From positions 887,120 through 904,932 of the forward strand of contig GG745349.1 in NCBI GenBank assembly GCA_000151295.1: a stretch of 17,813 nt of DNA. The letters are read 5' to 3'. Under the pieces are notes generated by a model that was not told where the DNA came from, searched no databases, and saw only the letters and a list, made by a program, of their open reading frames with translations. The DNA comes from Allomyces macrogynus ATCC 38327 (taxonomy: Eukaryota > Blastocladiomycota > Blastocladiomycetes > Blastocladiales > Blastocladiaceae). How positions within the stretch are numbered: the stretch's first letter is position 1; every line of letters begins with the position of its first letter. Position numbers and translations under genes: made by a program. Below, in pieces: positions 7,500 through 15,975 of the stretch.

Positions 7500-9615
7500 C
7501 ATCGGCAATGTCGCCGAGCTCGCTCAACGTGGCGCGTTTCTTGCCGATTTCAGCGACCTGTTGCGCAGCTTGGGCAGCACGCGGCGCGAGCGGTCCAAAG
7601 TAGTTCAGGAACTGGCGCAGCAGGACCGAGGAGGCCGCGCGCCGTGCGATCGTGTCCTGTTGGTACTTGATCTTGGTGAGCGCCTCCCAGCATTCGGCGA
7701 GCACGTTGGTCATGGGGGTCGAGGCGCCACGCAGCGTTCCGAGCATGTCCAAAACCGACTGGCACAGCGCGTCGACTCCGGCCGGGTCCTCGTTAGCTGT
7801 ATGATCATGGTGGTCGCGCGGCACGATGTCACCCGCGATGGGCGCTTGGAGAGCTGCGTGATGGTCGAGCAACACCGTGTCGTCTGCAGCCGACTCTTCA
7901 GTCTCTGCGCGAGCGTGATGGTCGCGCGGCACGGCGTCGCGGCTGCAGCCAGGACCCGCGACATCGTCATCGTCCGACGACTCGAGAATTTGCGTCGACG
8001 CGTCGCCAAAATCGGGCGCAATAGCCGGGCACGGGTCGTTGTTGATTACGGGTCGAGCCTGTACCGTGTTGTCCGCGGCCGGCTCTTGGGTCACCGCAAG
8101 AGCGTGGTGGTCGCGCAGCACGGTGTCGCGGATGCAGCCAGGCCCAGCGACATCGCCATCGTCCGACGGCCCGCGAATCTGCGTCGTCACGTCACCGAAA
8201 TCGAGCACCATGGCCGGACGCGGGACATTGGCTGCGACGGGTCGAACATGGTCGCCGCGTTGCACACCCACGGCACAGCGCACGGCGCCGTTGCCGTGCT
8301 GCGCGTGCTCGTCGAGAGCGCCCTGATCAATCGACTCTTCCTCGTCCGACGGTGCCAGGATCTCCGTCGGCGCATCGCCAAAATTGAGCGGGCCAAACTC
8401 GGGGCCCGCACGCGCCACGTCGGCAACGTCGTCCTCCACCGCCACCACAGCCGCCGCCACAAGTTCGACGTGCGACAGATTCTGCGGCAGATTGCTGGTC
8501 GGTGACGACACGGACGACGATGAGCTCATCAACGACCGTAACATCCTCGTCACGTCGGAGCCCGACGAGCCACGTTGAATGGGCGAGATCAGCCAGGGCG
8601 CGGGCTGGCCATTCAGCTCAACAAATGACTCCAGCGACGACGACGACAAGTTGGCGCGATCGACGGCCAAGGGGTCACGGGTCACGTCAGAGCCGGAGAA
8701 CTCGGCGTATTTGTAGTTGATGAGGTCAACGTAGTGCGAAATCAAATGCTGCACACCATGTTGAGAGACAGCTTGAATGCCACGCAGCAGCAGCCAATGC
8801 GCATTGGCAACACACCCTCGCAACAAAGCAATGTCCACGAGAGACTTGCCGACGTTCGAGAGGAAAGCGCGTGCGCGCTCGAGCGTCGTCAACTCAAGAA
8901 TCTCGAGCAACACTGAGGCACCGTTGCGCTCCTGACAGACGGCCCACGCGAGAGCCGACCACCCGTTTTCATCGCGCGAATGAATGTCGGCGCCATGTCG
9001 GTCAATGAGCAGCTTCATGGTCTTGATACAGCCATGCTTGGCAGCAACGTGAAGCAGCCTCGTGTTCGTGTTGCAATCGGCAAGCGCGTGGGTGGCAGCC
9101 GTCATGGAAAAATCGTCCATGACCTTGCCAATCAAATCAAATCGGTCGACCTCCACTGCGGCCAGCAAGACCGTCTCCCACTCCAGTTTACCCATCTCAT
9201 CGGCCGACAATGTGACGAGCTTGATGAATCGGGCCCAATCAGCGGCCTTAATTACAGCACTGACGGCCCTAATGTCGCCGTTCTTGACCGCATGTAGGAA
9301 CGGCGCTGGGCGAGCCGCCGCCAGCTCGTCACGGCCACGAGAAACGACCAGTGGCGGTTTGACATGGCCGAGTTCGTCACGAGAGGGTGCGATAGCAGTG
9401 GCACCATCCTCCTCGCCAGTTTCTGCTTCAGGGACGACGACACCGGAACCGGCTGGTACTTCAGCGGCCTGCTGCTGCTGTTGTTGTTGTAATTGGTCGT
9501 GCTCACGGCGAATGCGAGCAGCAGCGCGAGTCGTCACAATATCGTCGCGCAGTGCTCGATTCAGAATGTTGGCCGCAGGTTGCAGGACGCGCTTGGGCTT
9601 GTTCGGGGCGGCCAT
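7162..9615 (-). CDS. Ankyrin-repeat protein with polyQ tract and acidic repeat modules
   Basis: An unspliced frame gives 817 residues from Met9615 (MAAPNKPKRVLQ). A Gln tract follows (residues about 42-49). An ankyrin region lies at about residues 100-290, with FLHAVKNGDIRAV, TRLLHVAAKHGCIKTMKLLI and GADIHSRDENGWSALAWAV. After a Ser-rich linker comes an acidic region with three FGD-x-x-T-[EQ]-I modules and repeated RDHHA. A helical part follows (about 630-712). The last part may be spliced instead: donor GTGCTC at 7479, acceptor CGAATCAG at 7392. This joins ...LWYDQ in phase to IQDALAKVSAILVVVSQ, a frame with better codon use that stays open to 6969. Function is not recognisable beyond protein-protein contact. 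The 3' end overlaps the RBR gene on the opposite strand. Confidence 0.74.
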   Translation of the reverse strand: MAAPNKPKRVLQPAANILNRALRDDIVTTRAAARIRREHDQLQQQQQQQAAEVPAGSGVVVPEAETGEEDGATAIAPSRDELGHVKPPLVVSRGRDELAAARPAPFLHAVKNGDIRAVSAVIKAADWARFIKLVTLSADEMGKLEWETVLLAAVEVDRFDLIGKVMDDFSMTAATHALADCNTNTRLLHVAAKHGCIKTMKLLIDRHGADIHSRDENGWSALAWAVCQERNGASVLLEILELTTLERARAFLSNVGKSLVDIALLRGCVANAHWLLLRGIQAVSQHGVQHLISHYVDLINYKYAEFSGSDVTRDPLAVDRANLSSSSLESFVELNGQPAPWLISPIQRGSSGSDVTRMLRSLMSSSSSVSSPTSNLPQNLSHVELVAAAVVAVEDDVADVARAGPEFGPLNFGDAPTEILAPSDEEESIDQGALDEHAQHGNGAVRCAVGVQRGDHVRPVAANVPRPAMVLDFGDVTTQIRGPSDDGDVAGPGCIRDTVLRDHHALAVTQEPAADNTVQARPVINNDPCPAIAPDFGDASTQILESSDDDDVAGPGCSRDAVPRDHHARAETEESAADDTVLLDHHAALQAPIAGDIVPRDHHDHTANEDPAGVDALCQSVLDMLGTLRGASTPMTNVLAECWEALTKIKYQQDTIARRAASSVLLRQFLNYFGPLAPRAAQAAQQVAEIGKKRATLSELGDIADVKLWYDQVLAYRATRDRVQGDQSAVGHDAVVPHRESDPRRVGEGIGHSCSGFAGRYAPRGQKLEACGGEPRCDEEYHDRESLWGPAGEEEDELVVQELHRVGAMARQGPGGS
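7871..8223 (-). repeat. Two tandem copies of a 64-residue coding module in the ankyrin protein
   Basis: Copy A (about 8061-8223) and copy B (about 7871-8031) both read P-x-P-A-x-x-x-DFGD-x-x-TQI-x-x-SDD-x-DVAGPGC-x-RD-x-V-x-RDHHA, followed by EPAAD/ESAAD. A third, shorter partner (NFGDAPTEILAPSDEEES) lies at about 8331-8391. The repeat is in frame (192 nt apart) and diverged at silent and replacement sites, so it looks translated and old. Confidence 0.8.
9468..9491. repeat. CTG/TTG trinucleotide run encoding polyglutamine
   Basis: Eight consecutive Gln codons (CAA then CAG on the minus strand) lie in the N-terminal region of the ankyrin protein. Mixed CAG/CAA use suggests a selected Gln tract more than recent slippage. 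Confidence 0.85.
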
Positions 9616-10626
9616 GACGGCAAGTGTCGGTCGTGACAGTGGCCGCGGCTCCTTGATAGAAGCTGCAATTTGGTTTTTCGTTCGGGGGTTTGCCTATTGT
9701 GACCCGCCATCAATTTGCTGCATTGTCTGGTTCTGAGATGTACTTTACATTTCCTCCGGCTGTCGCTTTGCTGTTCACTTGGGGAAACTGTCATAAGCCC
9801 CTGAAGGCCCAGTACGCGGTCCCGCGTTCGACACCCTCGTCGAGCTGCCAGAGGGACTGTCCCTGTGGATCACGTTTGCAGGAGCTTTCGAAAAGTGTAG
9901 GTTGACAACTCGCATCCCCAGGTCGAGAATACCCTTTTGCACAGCTTTTTGTTGTTTTGTTGTCTTTTTTCGTCGCCGCTTTTCTCTCAGATTAAATCCA
10001 AATATTTTTTTGCTGCTCTTGATTTTTGTTTTGTTGGTCCTTGTGCCAACACTTCTGTTCAATCCCAGTACTAAATGGCGCCCAACAGCTGGTGGGCTGA
10101 ATCCTCTCATATTGCTTGTCAGTCAAGACTGTGATGCTACTGCCACCTTCCCTGTCCTCTTTTCATTTCGAAGGGCAGAGCCATTCAAAGGACAGCGCCG
10201 GATTCAAACAGCTGTTGGTATTCTTCATGTTTTGATGTGGCCGACTGCTGCTGGCAATCAGTGCTTTCATTCAGCCTATCAAATTTATGTCCAAAATCTT
10301 CCACTGCTGATCGATTCCAGCACTCTGTGGAACCCACCCAGTGGGCGGAATCGTTCAGAACCGCTCCCACCAGAAAGACTATGCCCGTGGGAACACATCT
10401 GCAATCAACATTCGAAAAGTGCAGGGGGGTACTTGCATCCCTGGGAAGAGGAGTCCCCTTTTGCCCCAGCAAATGCCCCCTGCCATGAAGCCGCACTCTT
10501 TGTCATTGTTTCATTCAAAGGATGGAGCCGATTCAAATCGCTGTTATTGTGACTAGCCTTGGCAGTAGGCGCCAGTTCGACTAATATATTGTTTCAAACT
10601 CCGCCACCACTGTGCGATCCACGAAC
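9616..10626. other. 1 kb spacer, lower GC, with diverged duplicated blocks
   Basis: This lies between the 5' end of the ankyrin gene and the 3' end of the CFIm68-like gene (both minus). It includes a T-rich tract on the plus strand (about 9940-10040). A plus-strand frame is open from 9902 to 10552, but its translation is half hydrophobic T-tract and has no recognisable domain; I do not call it a gene. The notable content is the diverged duplication listed separately. Confidence 0.55.
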
Positions 10627-10668
10627 TCAATGAAACCCACCCGGCGGGCGGAATCCGCCCGCACCGCC
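9815..10668. repeat. Diverged tandem duplication
   Basis: Three blocks recur in the same order. Block 1 (gactgtccctgtgg...ttcgaaaagtg, about 9854-9950) matches about 10378-10470. Block 2 (cattcaaagg...gattcaaa..gctgtt, 10182-10216) matches 10512-10546. Block 3 (aacccaccc.g.gggcggaatc, 10331-10352) matches 10633-10654. Offsets of about 520, 330 and 300 nt imply that the first copy carries an extra 180 nt or so, roughly the T-rich tract. The second copy runs into the 3' coding end of the CFIm68-like gene. Confidence 0.6.
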
Positions 10669-12386
10669 AGCCGGTCGCGCGCCAGAGCCTCCCCCACCAT
10701 GGTGGGGCATCGGACCTGACGGCATTCCCGGCCGCGGCATACCGCCCGCATGCGGCGGCCGCATCCCAAACGGCGGGCCTTGCTGCTGTTGCATTGGCGG
10801 CTGGTGCGCGACGAACCCGCCGCGGTGCTGCATCCCAAACGGCGGACCCTGCTGCTGCGGCGGCATCCCATACGCGCCCTGCTGCGGCCGGAACCCGGCG
10901 GGCCCACCAAATCCGCCAGCGGTGGGACCGGGTCCAGGCGCAGGGCCCGCGCCATACCCGTACGCTGGCCGGAATCCCATCCCACTGGCGCCCGCGCCGG
11001 CCGGTCCGAACGCACCGCTGCCGCGACCCGCTTGGAACGGCGGTTGCTGCTGCTGTGGTGGTTGCTGGTGTGCGAATGGCACTTGTTGCGGTGGCTGCTG
11101 ATGCTGGAACCCGCCCATCATGCGACTCGGTTGGTGCCGCAGCGACTCCTTGGTCATGATCCGGAATGGGTTCGTTGTCGGCGACGCGTACTGGACCAAC
11201 GGCGACCGGCCGTCGATCTCGATCGAGTCGAACTGCAGCTTGGTTTTTGCCGCGGCCTCGACGGACATGAACAGGATCCACGCCGACCTACACGGACACA
11301 AAAACGGAAATGGGCGACGAACGGCTCAAACAGATCGAATCATGGAAAAGGCACGCGTACCCGCGCGACTTGCCGTTGACTTTGTGCTCGTTGAAGACCA
11401 CGTCCTTGACGCAGTTGGCGTCGCCCGTTGCGATCGTCGCGATCTGGATAATATCCTTGTCGGTCGTCCACTATTCACATTCGGGTGAACGAATCAGTGA
11501 ACGAACTTGCGCTGCGATAAGGATGCGGGGCGAGAAAACCGACCCATGACAGCTCGTTAATCTGAATGGCCGACGTGGCGTTGGGGTCGATCGGGACGGC
11601 CGCGACGGCGCCGATCCCGGGAACGGATACCGCGGGCATATTCTGGTCCATGGACTAGAAGAACAAGGCCAATCGAATTTTGATGGGAGCGGCAAAGACT
11701 CAACTTGTTACATAGCGTTCATGACAAAGTAACGGAACCACAGCGTCAACAAGAGTCCGACCCACCTTCATGTCGCCATAGCCGGCCAGCACGTCGTCGT
11801 CGGTGGCCATCACCTTGGTGGGCCGCTGGTCGGCGGCAGCACCCCCCGCAACCTCGTCGTGCGGTCGCTTCTGGCCGGCATATACGTCGCTGGCACCGAA
11901 CGTCGGCGATCCAAGACCCGGCGCAGATGGTCCTGGCCTTGGGCGACGTGATGGGCGCAGATGGCGCGTCCTTGGCGCGTGTCGGGCTTTTCTGGAGGCA
12001 GGGCGTCGCAAAAAATGACGGGGGTCAGGAGGACCAGAGGCGAACAATTGATGGTTGCGTGGCCGCACGAAACCACGGTCAAGGCAACGCTTCAGAGCCC
12101 GAAATCACCAAGACAAGACGGGACGCGGAGAGGACGGCGCGTGATGGACCATCAACCGCTTGCCCCACTCCGCGTTCGAGCTGGATTGGTGCCCAAATCC
12201 GCCGCGCACACCGCGAGAGTGGTCTTGCAAGCTTTTTCACTGTTCCCAGGACCGTGGAACGCGCAGCAAACGGCGAAAGAGCGGCAAGGGGCGCACAACC
12301 AGCACGGAAGGAGCTGCCGCGCTGCCGGTCGCGCTGACATTGCCACCGAGCAGATAGTCATCGTCGTAAATGTCGAGGTCATCCAT
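10627..12386 (-). CDS. CFIm68/CPSF6-like pre-mRNA 3'-end processing factor (RRM plus Pro/Gln/Gly tail)
   Basis: CFIm68 (CPSF6) pairs with CFIm25 to select poly(A) sites. Supported exons are 10627-11287, 11355-11470, 11544-11654 and 11766-11991. Introns: 11288-11354 (GTGCCT...GTGTAG), 11471-11543 (GTCGGT...AATAG) and 11655-11765 (GTGGGT...TTCTAG). Splicing assembles an RRM: AIQINELSW joined to WTTDKDIIQIATIATG, VVFNEHKVNGKSRGYA, then SVEAAAKTKLQFDSIEIDGR and SPTTNPFRIM. This closely follows the CPSF6 RRM, including its LTWWTTDED start and NGQSKGFA RNP1. The tail (about 170 residues) is Pro/Gln/Gly/Met-rich with repeated QQGPPFGM, as in CPSF6. The N-terminus probably starts at 12386 (MDDLDIYDDDYLLGG; CPSF6 also opens with an acidic DIY). 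The join from there to 11991 is unresolved, and exon 11766-11991 appears to need a one-base correction near 11935. Confidence 0.8.
11766..11991 (-). other. Internal exon of the CFIm68-like gene with uncertain reading frame
   Basis: Its acceptor (CTCCAG, 11992 upward) is supported by CTGAC at 12024-12028. From the acceptor, one frame reads KSPTRAKDAPSAPITSPK. The donor-side frame reads PSAPGLGSPTFGASDVYAG, then KRPHDEVAGGAAADQRPTK and DDDVLAGYGDMK. The two frames differ by one base around 11934-11943, in a GGCC/GGG context. Confidence 0.55.
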
Positions 12387-12874
12387 TGCAGCCAGTTTCG
12401 GGTGTGGTGCGTAGGTTGGAATCAATAGTTGTCGTATCGCGGCACGGCAGCCATGGATGACTTGCACGTTGACAAGAGGATGCACCTGTTACGAGACGAT
12501 TTGCGGTGGGGTGCCGGTGGACTTGCCGCGTGAGCATCACGCTGGCCGACCAAGACGCGACTCTTTCGTCCTCTCCTCTCCTTCAGAGCGGCGTATCACA
12601 TATCAATTGCCCTCGCTCGCCGTCTTCTACCATTGCAATCCGACCCGTTACTCGCTGCAAATTGTCCCATCCCAAGGCCAGCCGTGCGCGTCTGAGCGAG
12701 ACCCGCCACGACTGGCCGACCCTCGGCGACCGTGATCGCGCGCCCTTCATCGCTTCCCTTCGTTGCTCCCAATTCGGCCCGACCCTTCAGCGCCTGTCCA
12801 GCCGACTCGGACGCTCTTGCGCCAAACTCTCCACCCTCTATTGGCCGGCTCGCGGATCGCGAGCGCGCCCCGGA
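12387..12874. other. Divergent promoter region
   Basis: This lies between the start of the CFIm68-like gene (minus) and the coiled-coil gene (plus). The plus frame of the right-hand gene is open from 12506, but the predicted residues before Met12875 are compositionally unlike the rest and codon use is poor. I take it as 5' leader. No clear TATA box. Confidence 0.5.
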
Positions 12875-14420
12875 ATGCAGGACGGGCCGCGGCTCTCGAC
12901 CCCGACTGGGTCAACCTCTGCGTTCCCCACCACCGGCTCGTCATCCTCCGTCTACTGGCCGCACCCGCTCGGCGACGTGATCATTATTCCGTACGCCAAG
13001 CCCGAGACCACGTCGTCGACCGCCAATCTCTCGCTCTCGCACTCGTCGTCTGCCGGGTCCTTTCAACGCAAGCCTAAGTCGGGCCACCAGTCGCCGCTGC
13101 TGCGCTCCACGCTCGAACGCGCACGCACGGCATCGACCGGATCCATGTACGGGTCGTTTCGGTCGGCGGGCGCGACGCCGCCGTCGCCGAGCCGGTTGGC
13201 TGCGAGAGTTTTGCCCGATGCGCACGACGGGGGTGCAGCCGACGCGGACCCGCTCGGCAGTGGAGCGATGAGAGCAGCGGGCGTTGCTCGGGTCAAGACG
13301 TCTGGCGTCGTGACCCACCGCGACGCGACCGTGATCAAGTCGGCGGTCATGACCTCGCCGACCCGTCCGCGCCACGCTTCTGATCCGCAAGACTCGGACT
13401 GGGCTTTTGTGCCGTCCAACGTGCCGACCGTCGACACGCAGGCCTCGTCCTATCTCGCGCCGTCGGGCAACAATGGCTCGCACCCGAGCCTGGCGGCAGC
13501 GGCCGCGACGCGCGACTTTGTCCGCAACTTCCTGCAGACGGCGGCTCCATCTGCGCCAACGGCGGCCCCGACGACCGCTGCTCCGGACCTGGACAAGTCG
13601 GCGCTGCTCAAGTCCATGACCTCGACGGTCGTACAGGCCGTTACACCGCACGCGGTCACTTCACCGACTTACTCTCACGCACCTGTCCTCGCCCCGGCCA
13701 CGACCGCGGCCATCGACGCGACGGCACAAGTCGCGCCCCGCCGCGCATCCGTGCAAGCATGGCTAACGTCCGGGTACCACCCCCGTGCCGGTGACCGCAC
13801 CCGTCCCTTCTGCCGCACGGCGGGCGTCGGCGCACGTGTGGTCATCAGCCGCGATGGGGGTGCCCATAGCGCAAAACCCGCTCATGGTGCACCCGGACGG
13901 CATCGGCACGTCGGTCGGCGCGTACAGCACGTTTGCGTCGTCACGCGCACCCGTCGCGGCACCCATGCCCGACCCGGACGTGATTCTTGAGGAACCGGTT
14001 GTGCCGCGTCGTGCACCTCGGCCCGTTCCAGCGGAACCGCCGATCGCGTCGCCCGTGTGGTCAGCGACGACGACCACGTTGCTCGATACGCTCGACGCGC
14101 TCTTGCGCGACTCGCGCCGTGCCGTCAAGGACGTGCAGTCGGACCTCGACGATATGGAGACGGAGCAACTGCATCTCGGCGAGCGGCTCGTGCATTTTCG
14201 CGGCAACTTGCACGACTTGCTCGAGTGGGAGGTGCAGAGCACTCAGGTCGCTGTTGCGGCGCTCGGGTCCGTGGCGAAAGTGCGGCGGGGGCCATTGGCG
14301 CGGCTCAGGCGCGGCAGTAACCAGGGCGAAGGTGCGTTTGGGAAGCCGATGCCGCGGGCCATGTCGACGCCGGCCCCGGACTCGCGCGACGCGAATGGTG
14401 GTGGTGGACAGGGGCGCTGA
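12875..14420 (+). CDS. Unrecognised Ser/Ala/Pro-rich protein with C-terminal coiled coil
   Basis: I do not recognise this protein. From Met12875 (MQDGPRLSTPTGSTS) it runs through VYWPHPLGDVIIIPYAK, a long Ser/Thr/Ala/Pro-rich disordered part with PRRASVQAW near 13740, then a frame change. The C-terminal part carries NPLMVHPDGIGTSVGAYSTF and a helical heptad-like segment (about 14065-14270: TTTLLDTLDALLRDSRR, VKDVQSDLDDMETEQLH). It ends at TGA 14418-14420. The two frames meet near 13772-13784. Either a 64-nt intron (13785-13848, GTGCCG...CATCAG, phase 1) joins them, or one extra G in GGG 13772-13774 breaks the frame; deleting it gives LTSGTTPVPVTAP. The coiled coil could indicate a trafficking or cytoskeletal adaptor, but nothing here proves that. 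An in-frame Met at 12506 is an alternative start. Confidence 0.62.
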
Positions 14421-14570
14421 GGACGACTAGAGCGGGGCGAAGGACGGGACTTGCGTTTAGACTCGTTGGTGGCTATTTCCGATACCTACATTTTAGTTTG
14501 ATCCTACCAATGGCTGACGGCTGACCTGACGACAAGAGTTCGACCTGTCGAGTTTCGGTGCTGGCAAGAG

Positions 14571-14625
14571 GGCGCTGTGGCCTAAGGACCAGAGTCCAGG
14601 TTCGACATCCTGGCGATCAAAACAC
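14571..14625 (+). repeat. tRNA-derived-like unit 1 (A box and B box)
   Basis: TGGCCTAAGG resembles a Pol III A box. GGTTCGACATCC resembles a B box and sits in a 5-bp stem, CCAGG/CCTGG. The boxes are only about 11 nt apart, too close for a tRNA, and no acceptor stem pairs. It resembles a degraded tRNA or SINE head lacking the anticodon arm. Confidence 0.4.
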
Positions 14626-14865
14626 ATAAATACCTGCTTGAATATGAGGATGCATTGGTGGAGCTTTCCACAAGCACCAGATTGTACAAATTTACATTCT
14701 ATCGGAGTCAGCTGGGTGGCTTTTCAGCCCTCGCATCCAAATTGCTTGCGTTCTGGAACTCATCATGCGTCGCCAATGAATCTTGGTGGAGGAGTCAAAT
14801 GATGTGAATGGAAATGCCCAGGAGCACTTTTTTGATCGTCCAGCGCCAGCAGTCACAGGACCATG

Positions 14866-14915
14866 GGCGAGCACTGTAATGGCTCAGTGGACACAATCCA
14901 GGTTCGTTTCCTGCC
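14866..14915 (+). repeat. tRNA-derived-like unit 2 (A box and B box)
   Basis: TGGCTCAGTGG is a very good A-box match and GGTTCGTTTCC a good B-box match, with CAGG/CCTG pairing around a 7-nt loop. It aligns with unit 1 (GCGCTGT/GCACTGT, then TGGC, then TCCAGGTTCG), including the short spacing, so the two are probably related. No complete cloverleaf can be drawn. Confidence 0.42.
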
Positions 14916-15264
14916 AGCCCGCTTATCTATGCCATGTGCCGCAAATAGATGAAAGTTCAGGACTTTCGGTGATTTGTTATTATTGAATCTCCGTCGTTCG
15001 CAAAGCCAGGTTCGAGCGTACACATTCTCACTATAAATTTGGCCGTTATTCATCAACCGCGTTGACTGAAGACATGAGTGGAGCGACAAATGAACAAGGC
15101 GGAGAAGGACACAGTTGCTATGTCCATTTTGCTAGTATGACCGGCGATCCAATCCGGCCCAAATATGTCAGACACCAGTCCCTGGGCCGTACTCGACGGG
15201 TATCGATGATTTTCGACGATATTCTACCGGTTCCGACCGGTTTCGACGTACATATGGTCGTGGG

Positions 15265-15765
15265 TCAGTTGAACAAACAAGTTGACGCCGTGGCAGGTTG
15301 CGGGTGTTGGTAGTGTTCAACGCGTCTCATCGCGTCTCGCACACAACCGCAGCTAGTTGAGAGATCAGGCATTAGGGATTGGAGATGTGTTGGAGCATCA
15401 TTTCGCGCGTCCCAGCTCTTGCCATCCAAGGTGAGTCTGTCTGCTCCATCGTGCTCTGTTGCGCATGCCAGCATCTTGTGCATGCATGCCAGCATCTTGT
15501 GCTTATTGCTGTCTGATATCAACACCGACAGCAGCAAGCGCAAGACATCAATCGTTGCAGCTGGCCACTCCATGAAAGTGATACCATCCGCGATGCACGT
15601 CGCTATTGCTGCGAGCTTGTGAGCCTGAGCCAGCACCATGCTGGCAAGATAAACGCCAGCGCCGACACTAACACACCACCCATGACTTCGAGGACCATCG
15701 ACTCGTCGTACACGCTCATGGCGACAATTAGCGTCAGCTCCACAAGCGTGACCCTCTACGCTCAA
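15265..15765 (-). pseudogene. Possible degraded coding remnant, unrecognised
   Basis: Two minus-strand frames look partly protein-like. One starts at Met15719 (MSVYDESMVLEVMGGVLVSA) and stops soon after. The other continues with VYLASMVLAQAHKLAAIATC, then ITFMEWPAATIDVLRLLLSV, with amphipathic helical character, down to 15265. They join if one base is changed near 15655. A 21-nt tandem duplication gives the peptide HKMLACMHKMLACA. Codon use is less GC-rich than in the neighbouring genes. I cannot name a family; it may be a pseudogene, a fast-evolving gene with an unseen intron, or chance. Confidence 0.3.
15464..15503. repeat. 21-nt perfect tandem duplication
   Basis: The unit gcatgccagcatcttgtgca is repeated with a 21-nt period (about 1.9 copies, 15464-15503). 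It is in frame for the minus-strand remnant, adding seven residues. Confidence 0.85.
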
Positions 15766-15975
15766 TGCCTCATATTCGAGACCTTGGCGGGTTCAGTCAG
15801 TTCATATAATGGTCTGTGCTGCATCGGGCGGATGAGTTGGAACGCCAACTTAATTTACCCTGCTCAAGCTGATTTTTTGACCAGCTGACTTATGGCCCGG
15901 CACTATCTGACTATACCCCGGCACATCAGTGGGCGCCACGGCATGCACTTGTGTCGTGCATGAGCCGATTCATAG
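15766..15975. other. Short noncoding stretch
   Basis: I see no gene. A CCCGGCAC motif occurs twice (about 15896 and 15917) close to CAGCTGACTT and ATCTGACTAT, a minor direct repeat of unknown meaning. Confidence 0.4.

Larger units (their letters stand above)
14421..15264. other. Gene-poor region with tRNA-like fragments
   Basis: GC drops compared with the flanking genes and no frame shows a convincing coding pattern. A plus-strand 83-residue frame at 15062-15313 has no recognisable motif. The tRNA-like units at 14571-14625 and 14866-14915 are the only structured items seen. Confidence 0.5.

Noticed and set aside
7402..8505. 367-residue plus-strand open frame
   Set aside because: It is the shadow of the ankyrin gene; its apparent repeats are the reverse complement of the FGD/RDHHA modules.
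9902..10552. 216-residue plus-strand open frame in the spacer
   Set aside because: It begins with a non-ATG codon, and its hydrophobic stretch simply reads the T-rich tract. No known domain; the duplicated blocks make it more likely noncoding.
14571..14625. Genuine tRNA gene
   Set aside because: A- and B-box matches exist but they are too close together, there is no anticodon arm, and no acceptor stem pairs.
15220..15246. Inverted repeat ACCGGTTCCGACCGGT as an operator or terminator
   Set aside because: It consists of two copies of a 6-nt palindrome with no gene context that would use it; this is easily chance in GC-rich DNA.
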